Shown in pieces: positions 35,405-44,325 of a DNA stretch of 64,000 nucleotides. The translations under genes and the position numbers were made by a program. Source of the DNA: Bolinopsis microptera (lineage: Eukaryota; Ctenophora; Tentaculata; Lobata; Bolinopsidae). The DNA lies in the NCBI RefSeq assembly GCF_026151205.1, contig NC_087075.1:14707628-14771627 (forward strand), in the 5' to 3' direction. Position 1 is the stretch's first letter; the number at the start of each line of letters is the position of its first letter. The notes under the pieces were generated by a model. It ran no database searches. It was not told the origin of the DNA and was given only the letters and a program-made list of their open reading frames with translations.

Positions 35405-38400
35405 TTCTGTCCTTTGTGTTATGTTTTCCCCCTTTGTGTTTGGGTGTCCGGAATGTGGAGTGTGTCCGGTATGGGAGGGTTTTCCCCGTTTGTGTGGAGT
35501 GGTCCTGGTAGTTGGGGGTGTTTCCCGGTTGTGGGAGTGTGGCCCGTAGTGGATGTTTTCCCCGAAAAGGGTATTTCCCCGTTGTGTTTCCTGGGAGGTG
35601 GAGTGTGTCCCGGGAGTGTGGGGTGTGTCCCCGGGAGTGTGGATGTTTTCCGGGATGTGATGGTTTCCTGGGGGGTTGGAGTTGTCCTGGAATTTGGGGT
35701 TTTTTTCCGGAGGTGGAGGGGTCCGGGAGTGGAGTGGTTCCCTTGGGATTGGGGGATGTGTCCGGTATGTGGAGTGGTTTCCCCGGGATGTATGTGTCCC
35801 CTTAAATGTAGGGGTTCCCCTTTTTGGGGGATGGTCCTGGGAGTGTGGGGGTTTCCGGTAGTGTGGAGGGGTGTCCTGGTATGTGGAGTGTGTCCTTGGG
35901 AGGGTGGATTTTGTCCTGGGATGTAGGTGTCCTGGGATTAAAGTTCCGGTAGTTAGGTGAGGGGTTTTTGGGTGTTTCCGGTAGGGGATGGTTTCCCGGG
36001 AGTGTGAGGGGTCCTGGTTGTGGAAAGTGCCCCGTATGGGAGTTGTCCTGTATTTTGGATGTGTCCTGGATTGGGGGGTGTTCCTGGTATGTGGTTTTCC
36101 TTTGGGGGAGTGGGGTCCTGTAGGGTTGGGGTTGTCCGGGATGTGGTGTGTCCTTTTATTAGTGGTTTCCCGGGATGTGGATGTGTCCGGTGGTGGATGT
36201 TTTCCCCGGGATGTGGGGTGTTCCCGGTATGTGGATTGTCCCAGTTGGATTTTTCCCGGTTGGGAGTGTGTTTCCCGGTAGTTAATTTTGGGCCTGGGAT
36301 GTGGTGTGTTTCCCGGGAGTGGGGTGGGCCCGGTAGTTTTGGAGTGTTCCTGGGATGGGATGTTCCTGGTAGTGTAATGTTCCTGGTATGTGTCCTGTAT
36401 GTGGGGTTTCCTTGGGGGTTTTCCTGGTATTGGAGGGGTGTCCTGGTAGGGGGAGTGTGTCCTGGTATGTGTCCTGGGAGTTGGGGGTGTGGGCCTGGAA
36501 GGGGGAGTTGCCCCGGTAGTTGGGGGTGTCCCCGGGAGTGTGGGTTTTTTTCCTGGGATGTAATGTTTCCCCGGGAGTGGGATGGTTCCCGGTAGTGGAG
36601 TGTTTCCTGGTAGTGTGGAATTTGTCCGGGAGTTTTAAAGTGTTCCTGTATGTGGGGTGTTCCTGGTATGTGGGGTTTCCCTTTGTGTGGGGGTGGGCCC
36701 CAAGGGGGAGGGTCCGATGGGAGTGTTCCGGTATGTGGAGTGTGCCGGGATGTGGAGGTTCCCCGGATGGGGGTTCCCGGGAAAGTGTCCCGGGAGTGTG
36801 GGTTCCCGGGGGTGGGGGTTTTGTCCTGGGATGTGGAGTGTTCCCGGAATGTTAGTGTTCCTGGGATTGTTTCCGGTATGTGGGCCCCGGTAAATGTGGT
36901 TGGGCCCGGTATTTTGGAATGTTTCCTGGTAGTGTGGAGTGTGGGCCTGGGAGTGTGGGTGTGTCCCCGGGAGTGGATGTTCCTGGAGGTGTTTGTGTGT
37001 CCCCCGGTATGTGGATTTTCCTGGTAGTGGAGTGTGTTCCCCCGGGGTTTTGGATGTTCCTGGGATTTGGGTTGTCCTTATGTGGGGGTGTTCCGGAGTG
37101 TGGGGTGTGTCCTGGTAAATGTATTTTGTCCTGGTAGTGGGATGGTCCGGGTTGGGCCGGATTTTTGGGGTTGCCTGGATGGGAGTGGTTCCCCGGAGTG
37201 TGTTTCCCGGTAGTGTGGATTTTGTCCTGGGAGTGTGGAGTTGGGGGTGTTCCTGGGAAGGGGTCCCCCGGAAATTGCAGTGTGCCTGGGATGTGGGGTG
37301 TGTCCCGGGAGTGTGGAAATGTGGGCCTGGAATGTGGAGTGTGTCCTGGGGAATTGGGGGTTTTCCTGGTTAAATGTAAGTTTCCGGGAGGTAGTGTGTC
37401 CTGGAAATGTGGGGTGTGGGCCCCCGTATGTGGAGTGTTCCCGGGAGTTGGATGTTCCCCGGGATGTGGGGTGTTCCTGGGATGTGATTGTCCCCGGAGT
37501 GTAGTGTGTCCTTAGTGGGGGTTGTCCCCGGAGTGGGGGAGGGGTCCCCGGTAATTTTGGAGTGTCCTGGTATTTTAAATGTGTCCCCGGAGTGTGGAGT
37601 GTGTCCCCGGGGAGTTGGGGGGTTCCCCGGGAAGGGGGAGTGGGGGTCCTGGGATTTTGGATGGGGTTTTCCCGGGAAAATGTGGGGTGTGTCCTGGAGT
37701 GTGGGGTTTGCCCGGTTTGTGGAGTGTGCCCCGGGATTTTAGTGTGCCCGGTATGTGTCCCGGTATGTGTCCTTTGTGTAAAATTTCCTGGTATGTAAAT
37801 GGTCCTGTATGGGGAATGTTCCCCAATGTGGGGGGTTTCCTGGAATTTTGGATTGTCCCCGGGATGTGGGGTTGTCCGGATGTGGAGTGTGCCTGTAGTG
37901 GGAGTGTGTCCCCCCTAGGTGGGGTGTGTCCTTTGGAGTGTGGATTTTTCCCGGATGGGATGACCTGGAAATTTTAGTTTCCAGGTGGGGGTTTCCTGGT
38001 AAGGGGGAGGGTCCTGGGAGGGGGGATGTTTCCCGGGATGTGGATTTTGGGCCCGGGAGGGGGGAAATGGTCCAATTTTGTGGAGGTTCCCCGGTAGTGT
38101 GGATGTTTCCTGGTAGTGTGGGGTGTGTCCTGGAGTGTGGAGTGTTCCTGGGAAGGGGGATGTGGGCCTGGTAGTTGAGTGTGCCTGGAAGGGGGATGTG
38201 TCCCCGTATGTGTCCTGGGGGTGGATTTTCCGGGAGTGTGCCCCGGTATGTGGATTTTTCCTGGAGTTGGGGTTTGGGCCTTTTTAGGGGGAGTGTTCCT
38301 GGTATGTGATGGGTCCCGGTATGTGGGTTTTGTTCCTGGTATGTGGATTTCCTGGTAAATTGGATTTGTCTTGTGTGGAGGGGTTTTCCTTTTTAATGGG

Positions 38401-39850
38401 GATTTGTCCTGGTAGTTGGGGTGGGGTCCTGGTTGGAGTGTGTCCTGGGAGTGTTCCTTTTGTGGGGTGTGTCCCTGGTTAGTGTTTCCCCGTTTTGTGG
38501 GTGTGCCCCCGGAAAGGTTTTATTTCCGGGATTGGAAGGGGTTTCCCTTTGTTAAATTTTGTCCCCGGGAGTGTGGGGTGTTTCCTTGGGGAGTGTGGAT
38601 GGTCCCCTTTTGTTTAGTTTGTCCTGGGAGTTGGAGGGTGTCCCGGGAGTGTGTCCTGGGAGTGGAGTGTGCCCCTTGTAGTGGAGTTGACCCGTTTTGT
38701 GGATGTGTCCTGGTAGTTGGGGTGGGGGGGGGTCCCCCCCCGGTAGGGGTCCTTGGGATTGGTGTGTCCTTAGGTGATGTGTCCTGGAAAGGGGTCCCCG
38801 GGATGTGGATTTCCGGAATTTTGGGGGTTGTCCTGGGAGTGTGGAGTGGGTCCCTGTATGTGGGGTGTCCTGGTAGGGGAGTGTGTCCCCGGGAGGGGGA
38901 TGTTCCGGGAGTGTGGGGTGTGTCCCCGGGAGGTGGGGTGTGTCCGGGAGTGTGGAGTGTTTTCCTTAGTTTTTTCCTGGTAGTGTGGAGTGTTTTCCCT
39001 TAAATGTGGGGTGTGTCCTGGTTTGTGGTCCCCGGAGTGTGGGGTGTTCCTGGATGTGGATGTGTCCCCGGTAGGGGGGGTGGTCCCCCTTTTTTTTGGG
39101 GTGTGGGCCCGGGATGTGGGGGTGCCTGGGATGTGGAAATTTTGTCCCCGGTATGTGAGTTGTCCCGGTTTTGGGGGAAATGTCCTGGTTTGGTGTCCTG
39201 GGAGTGTGGATGTGGGCCCCCAGGGGTTTGTTGGGCCGGGAGGTGGGTTGTCCCCGGTAGGTGTCCGGGAGTGTGGGGGTTCCTGGGATGTTAATGTCCT
39301 TGGATTTTGGGGTTTGTCCGGATGGGGATTTTCCGTATGTGGGGTGGGCCCCTTGGGGTCCTGGTAAGGGGTTTGGGGTGGTGTCCCGTTAAATGTCCTG
39401 GATTGGATTTGTCCTGAAGGGGGAGTTTCCTGGGTTTTGTGGAGTTGTTTCCGGGAGGGGGAGTTTCCTGGGGTTGGGATTTCCCCGGGAATGTAGTGTG
39501 TCCCGGAGTGTGGGTTGTCCTGGTAGTGTTGGGGTGTGTCCCCGGAATTAGATGTTCCTGGGATGTGGGGTTTTCCCGGAATTGGTGTGTCCGGGAGTGG
39601 GATGTGTCCTGGGATTAGGGGCCCGGTTTGGAGTGTTCCTTAGTTGGGTGTGTCCCCGGGAGTTGGATGTGTCCCGGGAGGGGAGGTTTCCTGGTAGTGT
39701 GGATGGGGTTCCCAGTGTTGGGGGTGCCCCCGGAAAGTTAATGTTCCTGGGAATGTGGATGGGGTCCCGGGAGTTTGTTGTTCCCCGGGATTGGGGGTTT
39801 TCCTGGGAGGTGATGTGTCCGGGATGTGGGGGTTTTTCCTGGTTTCTATG
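35405..39850. repeat. About 18-bp GTGTCCYGGGAGTGTGGA minisatellite, roughly 240 copies
   Basis: A 4.4-kb array in which nearly every unit contains GTGTCC, then a variable CYGGGA/GGTA core, then GTGTGGA. Copies vary chiefly in G, C and T run lengths. Plus-strand frames rich in Gly, Val, Cys, Trp and Pro (up to 195 codons) are artefacts. The unit core CCCGGG is palindromic and the plus strand is G-rich. Confidence 0.93.
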
Positions 39851-39851
39851 T

Positions 39852-40368
39852 TTTTACCCATAGGGGGGGGTCCAAGGGGAACTTTGGGGAGTTTTGGGGG
39901 AACTTTTTTTTGGGGAACTTCAGGAAACCTGGGGGACTTTCCCAAAGTTCCCCAAAAAATTATCAATGAAACAAATAATTTTGGGGAATTTTGGGGAACT
40001 TTTTTTTGGGGAACTTCAGAAAGTTCCCCAAAATTCCCCAAAGTTCCCCAAAGTTCCCCAAAAAATGATCATGCCAAAAAAATTATCATGCTGCAAGTAT
40101 CAACAAGTAAGTTAAGATTATACCTTATAATAACATACTGCATACATGTTAACATTAATGGGTATTAATGTATATTAGAGAAATTTTGAATAATTTTGAA
40201 TAATTTTGAATAATTTGGAATAATTTTGAATAATTTTGAATAATTTTGGGGAATTTTGGGGAACTTTGGGGAGTTTTGGGGAACTTTTTTTTGGGGAACT
40301 TCAGAAATCTTGGGGGACTTTCCCAAAGTTCCCCAAAGTTCCCCTTGGACCCCCCCCCCCTACTATAC
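39852..40368. mobile_element. TIR element made of TTTGGGGAACTT hairpins
   Basis: The left end (GGGGGTCCAAGGGGAACTTT, from about 39,862) is the reverse complement of the right end (AAAGTTCCCCTTGGACCCCC, about 40,325-40,356). Inside, GGGGAACTTTGGGG-type and CCCCAAAGTTCCCC-type blocks alternate, giving at least two further hairpins. An 11-bp TTTTGAATAAT array lies at about 40,185-40,247. No coding capacity. It looks like a MITE-type foldback. Confidence 0.75.
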
Positions 40369-40443
40369 AGGTATGCACTTGTATAGTATTACAACTACTA
40401 CAAATAGCTGTAGAACTGTAACTAAAGATGTTGCGGGTGTGTT

Positions 40444-40445
<2 letters not shown>

Positions 40446-40487
<42 letters not shown>
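40446..40487. repeat. 42-base C homopolymer
   Basis: A pure C-run flanked on both sides by TGCGGGTGTG (direct repeat). The true length is uncertain, as assemblies misjudge such runs. Confidence 0.95.
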
Positions 40488-40488
<1 letters not shown>

Positions 40489-41482
40489 TGCGGGTGTGCT
40501 GTATCGTTAATAGCGTCCTGACTCCTCATGATATTACTTTAATTAGAGTTACGTTAATTATTCTATAAAAATGAACTGTATGTTATAGCTTATATAATTA
40601 TGTCCATGGCAGTAAGGACAGTTAATGTAAAGTGTAAATCAGTTAATGCAAGTTAGTCTAGCTTGTAAAGTTGTAAGTACTGTTATGTAGTGATTCTTGT
40701 AACAATAAAACCTCTTATTAAAGCTAAGAGCTTATATCCAATAATCCAATGTCTTTACAACAGTAAACTTTATATGCGCATAACTGCATAATATCGGTAG
40801 TGTAATTTAAAAGAAACATTTTAATACGGTTAGAGTTTAGACGGTAATCACGTGACATTCCGCACATTCCGCACACGCTCCTTCATAAATAATGTTAGTT
40901 AACATTCCGACACAACTAATGTTACAAGAATTTGTGAGGTAATAGATGTGTCCACTATATCGTCGTTTAACAGCTTATGGCGAATAACTCAGTATAATGT
41001 AATGTAGTATATAATTGCTATGTTATAATATGTCAGTTAACATGTATTTTATAATGTATTAAGTTTGATCGTTGAAATGTCCAAAGTTCTTTTACTCTAT
41101 AACTCAGCTAAATCAAAAGTGGAAGTAATAAAAATAAGTAATAAGGTACAAAATTGCAAAATGAGAAGACATATTGTACCTTTTTCAGAGAAATTTTGTA
41201 CACTCAACTCGGCAGTATAGTAGGAGCTGACACAATTTAGGACAACAAAGTTCGAACTATTTAGCTCATAGGAATATGGAGTACAAAAGAGAAATCAAAC
41301 ATTAATTAATTAGTTGCCAACTCTAATTCAGTATCAACTGACAGAGAGGTTACACAGTTACGTAACGATTCTGACAACTATGATTTTGAACAAAGGCATT
41401 ACGTTACGTAATGCCTTTGTTCAAAAACATAGCTGAGTAATGATTACGTAGCTTGGTAAAATTATCGAGATTCCGTTTGTTA
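40488..41482. other. Unannotated AT-rich DNA
   Basis: Contains CACGCTCCTTCATAAATAAT at about 40,873, repeated at about 42,742. A hairpin near 41,390-41,420 is formed by TTTGAACAAAGGCATTACGT and its complement. No gene recognised. Confidence 0.5.
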
Positions 41483-41488
41483 ATATAA

Positions 41489-42300
41489 TGGGGGTGATGC
41501 AACGTCAATTAATGTCAATTAATGTCAATTAATGTCAATTAATGTCAATTAATGTCAATTAATGTCAATTAATGTCAATGTCAGTTTTGCAAAATTTTGG
41601 AATACTGACATTAATTGACACGATATTTTTCGACCAGAGATTATGTAGTTCTACCATATTTTTAGCACTTTAGAACGTTTATATCATCAATTTATTCACT
41701 ACTATCACATATGGAAATGTGAAATGTGAAAAAATTCAGATCATTAAACTATAAAACTAAAATAATACGGTTTTCCGAAATTTAATTTTCTTAAATGGGC
41801 GTGGCCATCCAAGGGCGTGGTTCTCAACATCATCAGAACTTAAAACCCACATTAAACGAAATGCCTTCATGACATTTATATTTGAATAACGAATCTTAAA
41901 CAGCTAACATTACTCCTTCATACTAAAAAAGCCGATTCTAGATATTTTACCTGTATAAGAAACCAATAAAATATGGGCGTGGCCGGTGGGGACCGAAGAT
42001 GGAAAAGTTGGAAGCTGAAATTTTTTTTTGTGGTCTTTGAACCTAAGGATCAACAGATAAGAACATACTCATAATTATTCAAGGACATTTTGTTTTTTGA
42101 ACCGGTCTAACTTACATAGACGTGAATATCTTGAATATTTATCGAATAATGATAATCTCAAATATCAAGACAAATTAATGTCAATTAATGTCAATTAATG
42201 TCAATTAATGTCAATTAATGTCAATTAATGTCAATTAATGTCAATGTCAGTTTGGGGTTTTTATGGAATACTGACATTAATTGACGTTGCATCACCCCCA
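41489..42300. mobile_element. 812-bp TIR element with subterminal decamer arrays
   Basis: The TIRs start TGGGGGTGATGCAACGTCAA (41,489) and end with the reverse complement at 42,300. They are flanked by ATATAA on both sides (41,483-41,488 and 42,301-42,306), a likely 6-bp target duplication. Eight GTCAATTAAT decamers sit directly inside the left TIR. A second array of about seven is at 42,174-42,245. Each array is followed by CAATGTCAGTTT...GGAATACTGACATTAATTGA. No coding capacity, so it is a MITE. Confidence 0.88.
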
Positions 42301-42306
42301 ATATAA

Positions 42307-43185
42307 TAATGTTAATATATGTTAATATAATATGTAAAAACCAATAAAATTATTATTACTATTATTATTATGTGTATATTGAAGATGTATACCCTTGCGC
42401 GCATCAGTCAGGGGACCGTTTACCAAGTGCAAAAGCAAAAATGGTTATGACATTGTGATGAAATTATAAATGATCTGTGTGTAACACACATATCAAATAC
42501 AGTGTAATATGAACAAGTAAACTGTACTCTCCGACAACGTAATTAACAGATATTTTACTTAATGCATTATCTAATTTGTAAATAGAAAGCACTTTAACCA
42601 ATTATATAATATGACTGAGAACAAACAGAATCTAAATTTATACTTGTGTAAAATGTTTACAATTCAACATACACTATGTTTAACTCAGTATCCATAAACA
42701 ACAACTTACTACATTTTAAAATTGGTGTTAAATAGCATTAACACGCTCCTTCATAAATAATGTTATTTAACACGCTACTGTAAATGAACATAACAAACTT
42801 ACCCGATACCGAACCAATCCATAGCTGCAACAGAATTCCTACTTCTGCAGCCTCCTTTAGTTCGTTACTCCCACTTTCACTCTTCAAATAACATCAAACT
42901 GAGCTATTAATAGAATTTTGATGAGAGGGTTTTCTTGAGGAAAGCAAGTTTATTTCGTACAAGGGAAAATAACGCAACGTATATAATGAATGGCGATGAT
43001 TACAAGGTTTAATAAAATTATGCCACTTATATCTTGAGATTTTAAGGCTTTTTGGATATCAAATTACTTTGTAGATAACAAACATTGACATTTGAGCAGC
43101 AATATTGTGTCAGTTGTCAGATATTTTGACATGACACATACAAGTGTATCCACAATTGTCATGGTCCCCAATTCCCGAGCAGGTA
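42307..43185. other. Unannotated AT-rich DNA
   Basis: No supported gene. It includes the second copy of the CACGCTCCTTCATAAATAAT string near 42,742. Confidence 0.5.
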
Positions 43186-43189
43186 AGGT

Positions 43190-43256
43190 TGTACAATGTA
43201 CAATGTACAATGTACAATGTACACTGTACAATGTACAGTGTACATTGTACATTATA
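43190..43256. repeat. AATGTAC 7-bp palindromic array
   Basis: About nine heptamers containing TGTACA. The first half reads AATGTAC and the last reads GTACATTGTACATT, so the array is self-complementary and can form a hairpin. Confidence 0.9.
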
Positions 43257-43947
43257 GAGTTTTGTTCAGCCTGGGATTGATGGGGAACTCATATTTAATT
43301 AATAAGATTATAAATGTACTCATACTAATGGGCATCATGATCTTAACCATTGTGTAAGTTTGATTAAATTTCCCCAAGCAGCCCCACCTTGCTGTGTATA
43401 ACAACAAACAAGCCATTATGATACTTATAGTGCTAGGGAGCAGTACACATGACATGCAGCTACTGAGTCAGTATACAAATGCAACTGACCCCACTAGTGA
43501 TTAGTGTCTGGTTGATGCTCCTTCAGGTTTATTTGTTATAATATTAGGTAACTTGGTGGACATGTTAAATCAAATTTCATGAAATAGTTCACAATACTGA
43601 TAGTGGTAATCCTGAAATTAATTCACACATCATAATGTGTCAAGCTATGGTCGCAAAATATTATGATCCCTTCAAAATAAACAATAAAATGTGAAAATAA
43701 AAATAAACAATAAAATTTAAATTGTGATAATATATAAAACAAAACCTCAAAAATCGGAAACTTTGAGAAATTGAAGTTGATTAAGCTATTAAACCAACAA
43801 CTTGCTGTGATCTGGAATGTTAAACAAATTTCAATTAATACTAAGATAATCAATAATCATGCATTTACTCTAAGTCAACATGACGTAAAGACAATGAATG
43901 TAAATGTTATGATAATTTAATTTAACTTTCTTCTTCTTTACACAGAA
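43257..43947. other. Unannotated DNA downstream of the STPR gene
   Basis: No gene recognised. A minus-strand frame (43,623-43,853) is Phe/Ile-rich and low complexity. Confidence 0.5.
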
Positions 43948-44325
43948 TCAGTAATTCGATTTAGATTTACTATGACTGGTATAGTACGTCTGTCCTATGG
44001 ACGGTAACATAGTAGGTAGGGACACCGGATGGAGCTTCAGATAGCGATCCGAGTGATAGAGAAGTCTCACTGCTCGATCTTCAGAAGACTCTTGGGCTAA
44101 TTTCTGTCGTTTATGATCTCTTTGTTGTTTTAATCTGGAAAGTAGCTGCTCTGGTGTCAACCCAGCTTTTCTGATCCTCATTCGTTCTGAATCGTCTCTT
44201 AGTCTGCTGACTCTCTCCTCTGATGTTTCGCCAGCTAGTTTCCTTCTCCTTTGTTTTGACTTGTCCTTTAATCTGTTGATTTCCTCAGGTGTTTCCCTCT
44301 CTTGTTTGTGTTCTGAATTGTTTCT
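43948..44325 (-). CDS. STPR gene, C-terminal part beyond the insertion
   Basis: In frame with the upstream repeats if the element is removed. Contains diverged repeats (ETPEEINRLKDKS, ETSEERVSRLRDDS, LTPEQLLSRLKQQ, ESSEDRAVRLLYH), then an unrelated Ser/Tyr-rich tail ending in TGA. The repeats decay toward the C-terminus. Confidence 0.7.
   Translation of the reverse strand, partial: RNNSEHKQERETPEEINRLKDKSKQRRRKLAGETSEERVSRLRDDSERMRIRKAGLTPEQLLSRLKQQRDHKRQKLAQESSEDRAVRLLYHSDRYLKLHPVSLPTMLPSIGQTYYTSHSKSKSNY

Noticed and set aside
35414-39367. Gly/Cys/Val/Trp-rich secreted proteins on the plus strand
   Set aside because: They are translations of the roughly 18-bp GTGTCC minisatellite, with many overlapping frames.
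43925-43966. Plus-strand splice acceptor (CTTTCTTCTTCTTTACACAG) starting an exon
   Set aside because: No plus-strand coding frame follows, and the minus-strand STPR frame covers this site.
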